Of a stretch of 64,000 nt of DNA, positions 35,775-45,597 are shown in pieces. The notes under the pieces are model-generated. The model did no database searches, was not told where the DNA came from, and was given only the letters and a program-made list of their open reading frames with translations. Made by a program: the position numbers and the translations under genes. The stretch spans positions 124,001 through 188,000 of the forward strand of contig NZ_CP009278.1 of NCBI RefSeq assembly GCF_000747525.1. The letters run 5' to 3'. Every line of letters starts with the position of its first letter. Position 1 is the first letter of the stretch. This DNA comes from Sphingobacterium sp. ML3W. Lineage in GTDB: Bacteria; Bacteroidota; Bacteroidia; Sphingobacteriales; Sphingobacteriaceae.

Positions 35775-36482
35775 CTAAAACATTAAAAAGATTGCTGGTC
35801 TTTTATGAAAATCATCGGTTCTCTTTTTCCATTGATCAATAGTCATCGTTTTAATAAATTCATTCTCATCCGTGATATCACATGCAACACATAGGTTGGT
35901 TTGCCCTTTACACGTTTTCAAAAGTTCTGCCAAAAGCTGATTATTACGGAAAGGAGTTTCAATAAAAATCTGAGTCTGTTTCTCTTTCGTAGCCTGAAGC
36001 TCTAATTCCTTTATTCTTTTAGAACGATCAACTTTATCAATTGGCAAATAACCTTGAAAAGCAAATTTTTGTCCGCTAAATCCAGAGGCCATTAGTGCCA
36101 ATAAAATAGAACTCGGACCTACCAAAGGGACTACTTTAATTCCAACACGATGAGCTTCCGCCACAATATCTGCTCCTGGATCAGCAACACCAGGACAGCC
36201 TGCCTCAGACATCAGTCCGACATTCTTACCGGCTAATAGCCCCTTAAAAAAATCCTTTATATTTCCTTTATCTCTAGCATGTTTACCGTAATCATAAATG
36301 GTCAAGTCATTTTGCGGAATCTTTAAACCTGCTTGTTTCAAAAACTTGCGAGCAGTTTTTTCATTTTCAACAATGTACTCGTCCAAACTATTGATCGTAT
36401 CTACTAAATAAGAAGTAAATGATTTTGAAGATGCCTCCTCACTTAGTGGTACTGGAATCAAAAATAATGTGCCTTTTTCCAT
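35775..36482 (-). CDS. RsmI-like SAM-dependent methyltransferase
   Basis: A 235-residue tetrapyrrole-methylase-fold enzyme of the RsmI family. It starts GTLFLIPVPLSEE, has the SAM motifs VGLMSEAGCPGVADPGADIV (about residues 88-107) and VVPLVGPSSILLALMASGFSGQKFAFQGYLP, and a QIFIETPFRNNQLL motif. True RsmI methylates C1402 of 16S rRNA. This shorter Bacteroidota-type version may have a different target, as many genomes of the phylum also carry a second, canonical RsmI. A minus-7 box lies 5 bases before its ATG. Confidence 0.85.
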   Translation of the reverse strand: MEKGTLFLIPVPLSEEASSKSFTSYLVDTINSLDEYIVENEKTARKFLKQAGLKIPQNDLTIYDYGKHARDKGNIKDFFKGLLAGKNVGLMSEAGCPGVADPGADIVAEAHRVGIKVVPLVGPSSILLALMASGFSGQKFAFQGYLPIDKVDRSKRIKELELQATKEKQTQIFIETPFRNNQLLAELLKTCKGQTNLCVACDITDENEFIKTMTIDQWKKRTDDFHKRPAIFLMF

Positions 36483-36487
36483 ATATA

Positions 36488-36495
36488 CAAACCTA
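36488..36495 (-). promoter_or_regulatory. Minus-7 box for the RsmI-like gene
   Basis: Reads TAGGTTTG on the minus strand, an exact TAnnTTTG match, with only five bases between it and the ATG. The mRNA should be leaderless or nearly so. Confidence 0.55.
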
Positions 36496-36607
36496 CTAAA
36501 ATGTCATCCATATTGGCGATATTTTTCAATTTAATGTAAAACCTTTTCATTTTTTCAGTATTTTATCTCATTATTAGTAACTTAGTTGCACAGCAGAAAA
36601 TACGATT

Positions 36608-36994
36608 ATGACGACTCAAATAACAGAAGGAATAAAAATTTCAGTAGCATGCATTTTTCAACCTGAATATTCGAATCCCGAAAGAGAGCATTTTATGTTT
36701 GCTTATCAAATAAGTATTGAGAACTTAAGTGATTCCAGTATTCAGCTTATCAGCAGATATTGGAACATCTTCGATTCGGTTGGTGATCATAATGAAATTT
36801 ACGGAGATGGCGTGGTTGGCGAACAACCCATAATAGCGCCCGGACAAATACATCAGTATACATCTGGTTGTAATTTAAAAAGTGAAATAGGGTATATGGA
36901 GGGATATTACAACATGGTCAAATTGATTGATGAAACAACTTTCCAAGTCGATATACCAAGATTCAATTTAATAGCCAACTACGTATTAAATTAA
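36608..36994 (+). CDS. apaG: ApaG domain protein (Co2+/Mg2+ efflux protein ApaG)
   Basis: A 128-residue beta-sandwich protein of the ApaG/DUF525 family. It shows the family course FAYQISIENLSDSSIQLISRYWNIFDSVGDHNEIYGDGVVGEQPIIAPGQIHQYTSGCNLKSEIGYMEGYY. The historical name suggests Co2+ resistance; the molecular role is not settled and the fold is fibronectin-III-like. It is transcribed divergently from the RsmI-like gene and stands alone. Confidence 0.92.
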   Translation: MTTQITEGIKISVACIFQPEYSNPEREHFMFAYQISIENLSDSSIQLISRYWNIFDSVGDHNEIYGDGVVGEQPIIAPGQIHQYTSGCNLKSEIGYMEGYYNMVKLIDETTFQVDIPRFNLIANYVLN

Positions 36995-37064
36995 ATCAAT
37001 ATCACCTGCATTTCATCTTATCACTTCTTCTCCAAAGATTACATACAAAAAGGTGGAAATTGCT

Positions 37065-37457
37065 TACTTTTGCAACATATATCATTCAGTATAGATTATG
37101 ATTTAATTAATCAAGCTGATTCATGCAAAGATTCATCGTGCCTATTTTTAAATAAGCATAAGATAATCGAATTGTTATGCATGCAGTTGTTAAAGAACAA
37201 CGTTTAAAAACTCTTAATAAAATGACTATAGTCATTTATTCTTTATAAAATAATAATGTTAGCCGATGCGCTAACTATTGCATATAATTTATTTCATACT
37301 CAGTATTCGATACTGCAGTATACACATATAAATACTCAATACGCTCAATGCGTAATGAAAACACATAAAAACACACAATAACCTGATTACCAGTGTTATA
37401 TAAGGTTTTCTATGTGCATATGCAATTTATTTATTAAATGAAAATTAGGAAATTAAC
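37065..37457 (+). promoter_or_regulatory. Promoter and long structured leader before the ABC-F gene
   Basis: TACTTTTG at 37065-37072 is an exact minus-7 match. From a start near 37079 a leader of about 380 bases precedes the ABC-F gene. It contains several stem-loops: GCATAA/TTATGC (about 37157-37182), GTTGTT/AACAAC (about 37187-37202) and AAATGAC-TATA-GTCATTT followed by T-rich sequence (about 37220-37242), the last terminator-like. It matches no riboswitch class I know. Either a regulatory leader (attenuation is known for ABC-F genes) or a separate small RNA ending near 37245 would explain it. The stretch holds no other gene. Confidence 0.4.
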
Positions 37458-39320
37458 GTGAGTATATTAGCAACTGAACAAGTAAGTCATTCATTTCATG
37501 ACAGATGGCTTTTTAAAGATTTACATTTTGGACTTCTTAAAGGGGATAGAGTAGCCTTAGTAGGTATTAACGGAACAGGTAAATCAACCCTTCTCTCCAT
37601 ATTAGGTGGCAAATTAGAGCCTACCTCCGGCAAAGTTGTTAAAGAGAAAGGTATAAAAATAGGCTTTCTGAATCAAGACCCCAAGTACGATGGCTTGACT
37701 TCTATCAACGATTTTATTTATTCTACAGACAACGAAGAGCAACGACTTATTAGAGATTACGAAGAGGTATTAGCTATGCCTGAAATTGATCAGGACAAAC
37801 TAGCGGAACTTACTGATAAAATAACGAACCTGAATGCTTGGGAATATGAGTACAATATTAAGACTATTCTAAACCGTCTCAATATTGTCGATTTTCAACA
37901 AGACATCAAAAGCTTATCAGGAGGACAGCGAAAACGATTAGCTCTGGCCAAACTTTTAATTGATGAACCGGATGTATATATTTTAGATGAGCCTACCAAC
38001 CATTTGGATATTGAGACCATTGAGTGGTTAGAAAAATTACTAACCACAGGAAATAAGACCGTTTTATTAGTAACCCACGATCGCTATTTTCTAGATAATA
38101 TCTGTACAGAAATTAGAGAATTGGATAGGGGGAAACTGTTTAGTTACAAAGGAAATTATTCCTACTTTTTAGAGAAAAAGTCTGAACGTGAAGCCATCGA
38201 TTCTGTGATGGTAGAAAGAAGTCAAAACCTTTTACGTCGCGAACTTGAATGGATGAGGAGACAACCCCAAGCACGTGGTACAAAATCCAAATCTAGAATA
38301 GATGCGTATTATGAGCTTGAAGAAAAATCGAAAGGTCAAAAAGCAAATGACTCTGTTCAACTAAGCGTCAAAATTAGTAGACAAGGATCAAAAATATTAG
38401 AGCTTGAGCATGTCTCTAAAAACTATGGAGACAAAGTAATCATAAGTGATTTTTCCTATGTGTTCAAAAAAGGAGATCGTATTGGTTTAGCTGGTAAAAA
38501 CGGAACCGGTAAGTCTACATTTTTAAATTTAATAACACAGAATGAGGAAGCCACTAGCGGAAGTATTGCGGTAGGAGAAACGACTGTTTATGGTTATTAC
38601 AAACAGGGCGGTTTAGAAGTCAACGAAGGAGACCGAGTACTTGACGTTGTTAAAAATGTAGCAGAGTATATCCAAATGGCAAATGGTGATGTCATCACGG
38701 CCTCTCAGTTATTGACTCACTTTTTATTTCCGCCAGAGAAGCAATTTGGCTTCGTTAATAAATTGAGTGGGGGCGAACGCAAGCGTTTACAATTGATGCG
38801 TATCCTAATGTTGAACCCAAACTTCCTTATTCTAGATGAGCCTTCTAATGATCTCGATATTGACACCTTGAATGTACTCGAGGATTTCTTGATGAACTAT
38901 GGTGGGGTTCTTATATTGGTTTCTCACGATAGGTATTTATTGGATAAACTAACCGAGCAATTATTCATATTTGAAGGAGAGGGTAAAATTGACATCTATA
39001 ATGGTAATTATGCAGATTACAAAATCGAACAAGATATTTTAATCAAAGAGCAGAAATTAAAGAAAGATCAACCAGTCCAAAAAATAGAAACTGTAATAAA
39101 AGAAGAGAAGAAAAAGCTATCCTATAAAGAGCAACTGGAGTACGATAAACTGGAAAAAGAAATACAGCATCTTGAAGAACTATTGGTAGAGAAGAACAAC
39201 ACGCTTCACCAGACCGTAGATCATGTACAGCTTTCTAGTATTGCACAAGAGATAGAAGATATACAAAGTAATATTGATAAAAAGTCTGAAAGGTGGTTAA
39301 GCCTTGCGGAATTAATGTAA
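37458..39320 (+). CDS. ABC-F ATPase (Uup-like)
   Basis: A 620-residue soluble protein with two ATP-binding cassettes and no membrane domain, acting on ribosomes or in DNA-related processes. Cassette 1 has GINGTGKST, LSGGQRKRLAL and DEPTNHLD. Cassette 2 has GKNGTGKST, LSGGERKRLQLM and a slightly altered DEPSNDLD. The inter-domain linker (residues about 240-310) is rich in Arg/Lys. The C-terminal 90 residues (KLSYKEQLEYDKLEKEIQHLEELLVEKN) form the coiled-coil C-terminal domain seen in Uup. It starts with GTG at 37458; the nearby ATG at 37438 is out of frame. The leader is unusually long. Confidence 0.88.
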   Translation: MSILATEQVSHSFHDRWLFKDLHFGLLKGDRVALVGINGTGKSTLLSILGGKLEPTSGKVVKEKGIKIGFLNQDPKYDGLTSINDFIYSTDNEEQRLIRDYEEVLAMPEIDQDKLAELTDKITNLNAWEYEYNIKTILNRLNIVDFQQDIKSLSGGQRKRLALAKLLIDEPDVYILDEPTNHLDIETIEWLEKLLTTGNKTVLLVTHDRYFLDNICTEIRELDRGKLFSYKGNYSYFLEKKSEREAIDSVMVERSQNLLRRELEWMRRQPQARGTKSKSRIDAYYELEEKSKGQKANDSVQLSVKISRQGSKILELEHVSKNYGDKVIISDFSYVFKKGDRIGLAGKNGTGKSTFLNLITQNEEATSGSIAVGETTVYGYYKQGGLEVNEGDRVLDVVKNVAEYIQMANGDVITASQLLTHFLFPPEKQFGFVNKLSGGERKRLQLMRILMLNPNFLILDEPSNDLDIDTLNVLEDFLMNYGGVLILVSHDRYLLDKLTEQLFIFEGEGKIDIYNGNYADYKIEQDILIKEQKLKKDQPVQKIETVIKEEKKKLSYKEQLEYDKLEKEIQHLEELLVEKNNTLHQTVDHVQLSSIAQEIEDIQSNIDKKSERWLSLAELM

Positions 39321-39324
39321 TAAC

Positions 39325-39356
39325 CTCCCACACGTTTCACGTGAAACGTGTGGGAG
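39325..39356. other. parS-like site 1, a 32-bp palindrome
   Basis: A perfect 32-bp palindrome centred between 39340 and 39341. Its inner 14 bases GTTTCACGTGAAAC match the core of the ParB site TGTTTCACGTGAAACA (14 of 16 with the flanks). As a GC-rich hairpin after the ABC-F stop it may also terminate transcription, although no strong T-run follows. With site 2 it marks this as a likely segregation locus near the origin. Confidence 0.75.
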
Positions 39357-39385
39357 TATAATAAAACAAGAATAATCATTTTCCA

Positions 39386-39401
39386 CGTTTCACGTGGAAC
39401 T
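39386..39401. other. parS-like site 2, upstream of mnmG
   Basis: CGTTTCACGTGGAACT carries GTTTCACGTGGAAC, the core of the classical parS variant (reverse complement GTTCCACGTGAAAC). It is 46 bases from site 1 (centre to centre about 53) and 16 bases before the mnmG ATG. Confidence 0.75.
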
Positions 39402-39416
39402 TCGAAATAAATTAAG

Positions 39417-41276
39417 ATGTTTAAAAAATATAACGTTATCGTAGTTGGTGCTGGCCATGCAGGATGCGAGGCAGCAGCAGCAGCAGCAAATCTTGGTTCA
39501 TCGGTATTGCTCATCACGATGAACATGGGCGTAATTGCTCAAATGAGCTGTAACCCCGCAATTGGTGGTGTAGCAAAAGGTCAAATAGTAAGAGAAATAG
39601 ATGCTATGGGTGGGTACACAGGTATCATTGCCGATAAATCTACTATCCAATTCCGCATGTTGAACTTATCCAAGGGCCCCGCAATGTGGAGCCCAAGAAC
39701 ACAAAATGACCGGATGCGATTTGCAGAAGAATGGCGATTACAACTTGAAGCAATCCCAACATTGGATATGTGGCAAGATACAGTGAAAGAAGTCATCGTG
39801 AAAAATGGCAGAGCTTGTGGTGTGATTACTTCTTTGGGAATAGAAATTGAAGCGGATGCAGTTGTATTAACCAACGGAACATTTCTTAATGGAGTTATAC
39901 ATATTGGAGAAAAAAGATTCGGAGGTGGTAGAACAGGAGAGAGAGCAGCAACTGGTTTAACCGAACAATTGGTTTCATTAGGATTCGAGTCTGGTAGAAT
40001 GAAGACTGGTACACCCCCAAGAATTGATGGAAGAAGTCTGAACTATGGACTGATGGAAGAACAGTGGGGCGACGAAAAAAGAGGTAAATTTTCATATTCA
40101 GATGTACCATTACCAACAGAACAACGCTGTTGTTGGATAACCTATACCAACGAAAAGGTGCACGAAATGCTAAGAACTGGCTTCGAAAAATCACCTATGT
40201 TTACGGGTAGAATTAAAGGTTTAGGACCTCGCTATTGTCCTTCAATTGAAGATAAAATCAATAGATTTGCAGAGCGTGAAAGACATCAAATTTTTGTTGA
40301 GCCAGAAGGATGGCATACAGCTGAAATTTATGTTAACGGTTTTTCTACATCATTACCAGAAGATGTTCAACAGAAAGCATTGCGTTTAATACCAGGTTTC
40401 GAAAATGCAAAAATGTACAGACCAGGCTATGCCATAGAATATGATTTCTTTCCACCAATGCAACTTGATTTAACATTGGAAACCCTTATCGTAAAACACC
40501 TATTTTTCGCAGGTCAGATTAACGGTACAACGGGATATGAAGAAGCCGCAGCACAAGGATTCGTTGCAGGTATCAATGCGCATCAACGCATCAATAATGA
40601 CAAAGAGCTAATTCTTAAAAGATCGGAATCTTATATTGGTGTACTAATTGACGACCTTGTAACTAAAGGAACTGATGAGCCATACCGTATGTTTACGTCT
40701 CGAGCAGAACATCGCTTACTATTGAGACAAGATAATGCAGATATCAGGTTGACTCCAATTGCTCATAAATTAGGATTAGTAGGAGATGACCGATACAATA
40801 AAGTTCAGGATAAAATAAAAAATGCCGACCATATTATTCAGTATTTAAAACAAAATTCGACAACAGTAGATAAGATGAACCCCATCTTAGAACAAGCCGG
40901 ATCGAGCTTAATATCTCAAAAAACAAAATTGTCAAATCTATTGGGAAGACCGCAAATTGGTATTTATGATTTAGCAAAAGGCGATGAAGACTTTGGTTCA
41001 TACCTAAATCAGTATGATAGAGAAACCATAGAGCAGGCTGAAATAAAAGTCAAATATGAAAGCTATTTTGAAAAGGAAATGGAAATAGTTAATAGAATGA
41101 AAAAAATGGAGGATAGAGAAATTAATCCAGAATTTGATTATTCTTCTCTTGTATCACTATCTATAGAAGCCCGACAAAAATTAACGCAAGTCAAACCACG
41201 AACTTTAGGACAAGCATCCCGAATTTCAGGTGTGTCCCCGTCAGATATAAGTGTTTTAATGGTACACATGTCGTAA
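39417..41276 (+). CDS. mnmG: tRNA uridine-5-carboxymethylaminomethyl modification enzyme MnmG (GidA)
   Basis: A 619-residue FAD enzyme that with MnmE forms the cmnm5 group on the wobble uridine of several tRNAs. The FAD-binding motif [16 protein letters not shown] (about residues 9-24) includes the conserved Cys17, followed by [48 protein letters not shown]-like [17 protein letters not shown] and the C-terminal [24 protein letters not shown]. The length is normal. mnmG is commonly near the chromosomal origin together with parAB or rnpA, which agrees with the parS-like sites just upstream. Confidence 0.96.
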   Translation: MFKKYNVIVVGAGHAGCEAAAAAANLGSSVLLITMNMGVIAQMSCNPAIGGVAKGQIVREIDAMGGYTGIIADKSTIQFRMLNLSKGPAMWSPRTQNDRMRFAEEWRLQLEAIPTLDMWQDTVKEVIVKNGRACGVITSLGIEIEADAVVLTNGTFLNGVIHIGEKRFGGGRTGERAATGLTEQLVSLGFESGRMKTGTPPRIDGRSLNYGLMEEQWGDEKRGKFSYSDVPLPTEQRCCWITYTNEKVHEMLRTGFEKSPMFTGRIKGLGPRYCPSIEDKINRFAERERHQIFVEPEGWHTAEIYVNGFSTSLPEDVQQKALRLIPGFENAKMYRPGYAIEYDFFPPMQLDLTLETLIVKHLFFAGQINGTTGYEEAAAQGFVAGINAHQRINNDKELILKRSESYIGVLIDDLVTKGTDEPYRMFTSRAEHRLLLRQDNADIRLTPIAHKLGLVGDDRYNKVQDKIKNADHIIQYLKQNSTTVDKMNPILEQAGSSLISQKTKLSNLLGRPQIGIYDLAKGDEDFGSYLNQYDRETIEQAEIKVKYESYFEKEMEIVNRMKKMEDREINPEFDYSSLVSLSIEARQKLTQVKPRTLGQASRISGVSPSDISVLMVHMS

Positions 41277-41354
41277 CATTTTGATTTTCAATAAGTTACA
41301 GTGAATAACACAACAGTGTAAAATAAAGCGATATAAAGTAATATTATTTCATTT

Positions 41355-43037
41355 ATGACTCTACATTCAAAAAAAAATAAAACAAGCTTAAAAAGCTCAA
41401 AAAGCACTCTAATTTCAAGAGTAGGCCTTCTAAGCTTGTTTTCCTTGCTGATTTTACTTACAGTACAATGTGCAAGCATAAAACAACCCACAGGTGGACC
41501 AAAAGATTCGATAGCACCTGTGGTGTTAAACGAATTTCCAGCGAATTTTTCTAAAAACTTCAAAGAGAAAAAAATTGAGATTACTCTAGATGAATATGTC
41601 AAATTGAATAACCAGCAGAAGGAATTTAGTATTTCTCCTGATATGGATAAACCACCTCAATTTAAAATCAAAAAGAAAATACTAGAAATTACTTTACCTG
41701 ATTCGCTAGAACAAAATACAACCTATACGATTAATTTTGGTAAAGGGCTTGTCGATTATAATGCCAGTAATCCTATCGTAAATTATAGCTACGTATTTGC
41801 GACAGGTGATCAAATAGATTCTTTATCTATTTCAGGAAATGTGACCAACGCATTAACAAAAGAAATAGAAAAAGAAGTACGTGTACTCCTTATTCCTACC
41901 AGTCAAGATTCCATATTTGGAAAAAAGAAAGCTAATATTTTTGCGCAAACTGATACTTTAGGTAATTATAAAATCAGCAATTTACGAGAAAATACGTATC
42001 GGATATATGCCTTAAAGGAAACTAATAACGACCGAATATATAATAATCCTGATGAACTGATTGGCTTTCTAAAAGATTCAATTGTATTGGATAAAGACTT
42101 AACCCAAGTCAATCTACAAATATCAAAAGGCACTCCCATTAAATTTAGAGTCCTAGATAAAAAAATAGAGAATACAGGACGCATTCAGCTAACGTTTAAT
42201 AGAGGTGTTAAAGATCCAGGATTAACATTAATAAATGATGATGAAAATGATAAAAGCAAAATTGTACAATATTCACAGGCTCAAGATTCAGCATTTATAT
42301 ACATGAATAATCTGGACAGAGACTCCATAAAGTTCATTTTAACAGAACAAAAATCAGTACTCGATACGATACTTATTAGAAAATCAAACTTAAAATTAGA
42401 CAGAGCTATTATCCCCATTTTAGTACCCTCAAATGGTAAAGTAGATCGCGTGAAACACCTTACGCTATCATCATTGACACCTATCAAATCGGTCGATAAA
42501 AGTAAAATAAAATTTATAGAAGATAGTATTGCCAAAACAAATTTTCAACTACAATTAGATACTACCGTATCCAATTTATACCATATCCGGTATAACTGGA
42601 GAAAACAAAAAAACTATGAAATCATACTCGAAGAAGGGGCAATGAAGGGTTATTTTGGTGAGGAAAATAAAGAGAAAAAAATAAGCTTGAGCTACGATGA
42701 TAGTGACAATTATGGTGATATTACTTTTACATTTACCGGCATTGATACTACCAAACAATATATAGTGGAGCTCATCGATGAGAAAAAAGAAAAAGTATAT
42801 AGAAAAGATGTTCTAGATAATGCTCTTGGTAAAGTAGCCTATAAAGAATTCCCAGGGGGTAAATATACGCTAAGAATTATCCTTGATGACAACAAGAATG
42901 GTATTTGGGACCCTGGAGAAGTTTATCAATTAACACAACCAGAATCCCTTATTTATCTAAATAAAATATTTACCATTCGTGCCAACTGGGAACAAAATGA
43001 GTCATTCAATCTACAAGAACTGAATAATCTAAATTAA
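41355..43037 (+). CDS. Ig-like (SbsA-type) domain lipoprotein
   Basis: A 560-residue protein. A hydrophobic signal and lipobox ending in TVQCAS (Cys at about residue 39) direct it to the envelope. The segment PTGGPKDSIAPVVLNEFPANFSKNFKEKKIEITLDEYVKLNN is the start of an SbsA-like Ig domain common in Bacteroidota surface lipoproteins. Several further beta-sandwich repeats follow; the last (YKEFPGGKYTLRIILDDNKNGIWDPGE) resembles a carboxypeptidase-regulatory repeat. The function is unknown; adhesive or scaffold roles are typical. The 3' end overlaps the convergent hexapeptide gene by four bases. Confidence 0.75.
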   Translation: MTLHSKKNKTSLKSSKSTLISRVGLLSLFSLLILLTVQCASIKQPTGGPKDSIAPVVLNEFPANFSKNFKEKKIEITLDEYVKLNNQQKEFSISPDMDKPPQFKIKKKILEITLPDSLEQNTTYTINFGKGLVDYNASNPIVNYSYVFATGDQIDSLSISGNVTNALTKEIEKEVRVLLIPTSQDSIFGKKKANIFAQTDTLGNYKISNLRENTYRIYALKETNNDRIYNNPDELIGFLKDSIVLDKDLTQVNLQISKGTPIKFRVLDKKIENTGRIQLTFNRGVKDPGLTLINDDENDKSKIVQYSQAQDSAFIYMNNLDRDSIKFILTEQKSVLDTILIRKSNLKLDRAIIPILVPSNGKVDRVKHLTLSSLTPIKSVDKSKIKFIEDSIAKTNFQLQLDTTVSNLYHIRYNWRKQKNYEIILEEGAMKGYFGEENKEKKISLSYDDSDNYGDITFTFTGIDTTKQYIVELIDEKKEKVYRKDVLDNALGKVAYKEFPGGKYTLRIILDDNKNGIWDPGEVYQLTQPESLIYLNKIFTIRANWEQNESFNLQELNNLN

Positions 43038-43543
43038 TCAAACCAAGAGCTATAAAGCACATAATTATGCGGTAACTGTTGTAACATATTTCTTTGTTCA
43101 TCAGTTATCGCTTTTATCTTTTTTGCAGGTACACCTGCATATAAATATCCCGTCTCACACACAAAATTTTCCAATACAACTGCACCTGCAGCTATAATCA
43201 CATTACTTTCTATAATAGCATTGTCCATAACAATAGCTCCCATACCGATAAGTACATAGTCATGTATAATACAACCATGCACCATCGCTTGATGACCAAT
43301 ATTCACATAGTTACCAATCGTTGTACCCGATTTCATATAGGTACAATGGATAACAACACCATCTTGGATATTGGTATAGTTGCCTATACGAATAAAATTA
43401 ACATCGCCTCTTATAACAGCATTGAACCAAACAGAACAATGTTCACCTAATTCTACATCACCCACTATGGTACAATTAGGTGCTATAAAGCAATTTTCAC
43501 TATACTTGGGGCTAATACCCTTTACTGGTAATATACAGGCCAT
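43034..43543 (-). CDS. Gamma-carbonic-anhydrase-like hexapeptide protein
   Basis: A 169-residue left-handed beta-helix protein of the gamma-CA/PaaY/YrdA family. The hexapeptide repeats (NCTIVGDVELGEHCSVWFNAVIRGDVNFIRIGNYTNIQDGVVIHC) run from about residue 20 to 140 and are closed by a C-terminal helix. The metal ligands of gamma-CA can be traced to His71 region (VVIHC), HQAMVHG and HGCIIHD. Enzymatic activity is uncertain in this subgroup. It lies 6 bases after nadB on the same strand, so it is probably co-transcribed with it. Confidence 0.88.
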   Translation of the reverse strand: MACILPVKGISPKYSENCFIAPNCTIVGDVELGEHCSVWFNAVIRGDVNFIRIGNYTNIQDGVVIHCTYMKSGTTIGNYVNIGHQAMVHGCIIHDYVLIGMGAIVMDNAIIESNVIIAAGAVVLENFVCETGYLYAGVPAKKIKAITDEQRNMLQQLPHNYVLYSSWFD

Positions 43544-43549
43544 ATCGTT

Positions 43550-45142
43550 CTAAAATAAAGTATCTTTTAATGTATCAGCATGTTGCGGATAATCTGTCGT
43601 GAAATGTAAACCCCTACTTTCCTTTCTTAATAAAGCAGATTTAGTAACAATAAAAGCTACCTGGATTACATTTCTCAATTCACACAATTTAACGGATAAT
43701 TTAGTATGTCTATAAAAATCTTCTGTTTCTCCATATAGTAAATGCAATCGATTGAGTGCACGTTCTAACCTGAAATCAGAACGAACGATACCAACATAAT
43801 CACTCATTACTTTCTGACATTCGCGAAGGTTGTGCGTAACCAAAATATCTTCATTAGAGAGTTTAGCTTTTGAATCATCCCATTCCGGAACCCCTACTGC
43901 ATAAACAGCATTTGACAAAGTTTTAGCCGCATCCAAATAAATTCGATGCGCATAAACCAAAGCCTCCAAGAGCGAATTTGAAGCCAATCGGTTCGCACCA
44001 TGCAAACCTGTTGACGAACATTCACCACACGCATATAAATTTTTGATACTACTTCTACCATAATCATCCACATAAATACCTCCACATAAATAGTGAGCAG
44101 CTGGGGTAACTGGAATAAAATCTTTGCTCATATCCAATCCAATCGATAAACATTTTTCATAAATATTTGGAAAATGCTTTATAATATCTTCCTTTTTACG
44201 ATGCGTTATATCCAAATACACATAGTCAATACCTGATTTTTTCATCTCTGAATCAATCGCCCTGGCAACGATATCACGAGGTGCCAACGAGGCTCTTTCA
44301 TCATATTCAAGCATGAAATCTTCACCATTGACACGTCGCAAAATACCCCCAAATCCACGTACTGCTTCCGAAACCAAAAAGGCCGGTGAATCGCTAGGAT
44401 TATATAATGATGTAGGATGGAATTGCATAAATTCCATATTTCGCACCTTCCCTTTTGCACGATAAACCATCGCGATTCCATCACCTGTTGCTATGGTTGG
44501 ATTGGTCGTACTTGCATAAATATGACCAGCACCACCCGAAGCCATAACCGTAATCTTGCTTAAAATCTTATCGACCACATGTGTATCGGTATTAAAAGCA
44601 TAGATACCAAAACACTTAATATCTTCCCTTTGCTTGTCTACAAACTCGCCCAAATGATGCTGTGTTATTAAATCTATAGCAAAATAATGCGTCAACATCT
44701 CAATATTTGGATGTTCATGTACTTTTTCAAGCAGCGATCTTTCTATTTCATATCCCGTAATATCTTTATAATGTAATATTCTATTTGCCGAATGCCCCCC
44801 CTCTTTCGCTAAATCATAAACTCCAGAATCTGACTTATCAAAAGAAGTTCCATAAGAAATAAGCTCTTCAATACGCTCCGGAGCTTCCCTAACTACGTTT
44901 TCCACAATTTCAACATCACACAATCCATCACCAGCTATCTGAGTATCAGTTATATGCTGTTCAAAACTATCAGATTTATCCACAACTGCAGCCACCCCTC
45001 CTTGCGCATATTTTGTATTTGATTCATCTTCATTTGACTTTGTGACAATCAATACTTTACCGTGATCAGCTGCTTTTAAAGCAAAACTTAACCCCGCTAT
45101 TCCAGATCCAATGACAAGGAAATCTACCTTTCTTTCTGACAT
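43550..45142 (-). CDS. nadB: L-aspartate oxidase
   Basis: A 530-residue flavoprotein that oxidises L-aspartate to iminoaspartate, the first step of de novo NAD synthesis. The N-terminal FAD motif is FLVIGSGIAGLSFALKAA (about residues 9-26), then NEDESNTKYAQGGVAAVV, ASGGAGHIYASTTNPTIATGDGIAM, FMQFHPTSLY and the substrate-site RGFGGILRRVNGEDFM, HYLCGGIYVD. Its partner nadA lies divergently 2.26 kb away, the two separated by the AT-rich candidate origin. The pair is normally adjacent in a single operon in many bacteria. Confidence 0.95.
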   Translation of the reverse strand: MSERKVDFLVIGSGIAGLSFALKAADHGKVLIVTKSNEDESNTKYAQGGVAAVVDKSDSFEQHITDTQIAGDGLCDVEIVENVVREAPERIEELISYGTSFDKSDSGVYDLAKEGGHSANRILHYKDITGYEIERSLLEKVHEHPNIEMLTHYFAIDLITQHHLGEFVDKQREDIKCFGIYAFNTDTHVVDKILSKITVMASGGAGHIYASTTNPTIATGDGIAMVYRAKGKVRNMEFMQFHPTSLYNPSDSPAFLVSEAVRGFGGILRRVNGEDFMLEYDERASLAPRDIVARAIDSEMKKSGIDYVYLDITHRKKEDIIKHFPNIYEKCLSIGLDMSKDFIPVTPAAHYLCGGIYVDDYGRSSIKNLYACGECSSTGLHGANRLASNSLLEALVYAHRIYLDAAKTLSNAVYAVGVPEWDDSKAKLSNEDILVTHNLRECQKVMSDYVGIVRSDFRLERALNRLHLLYGETEDFYRHTKLSVKLCELRNVIQVAFIVTKSALLRKESRGLHFTTDYPQHADTLKDTLF

Positions 45143-45597
45143 AACATAAAATTAGCATGTGACAAGCACATTTTGACTTTTCAAATTAACAAAAAATGTG
45201 GAAAACGTGTAGATAAAAGGTTAAATAAAAATGATAACTTTTTTTTTTTTGTTCAAAACCTCTTTTTACTATCAAATTCCTAAAAGTTACCACCATAAAA
45301 CTGACGGTTTATCAACATAAATTAACATCTAAACAACACACATTTTTCTATTGAAAATTAAATCGAGTAAAAACCACAGTATTAAAAATCAGGGCTTTAA
45401 AATGAATTTTATGTTAGTAAATTGTTAATAACTTTATAAAATCTTCAAATCAAAATAAAAAACAACACTTTTATCCCCATTTTCCACACACTAATAAACA
45501 ATAAGACTTCTTTATATAAAAAAGATTATTAATTATTATAAAAAGAGAATGTGGAATACGTTTGATTTTCTTTGTTTAGTTTTGTCAAGTTGAATTT

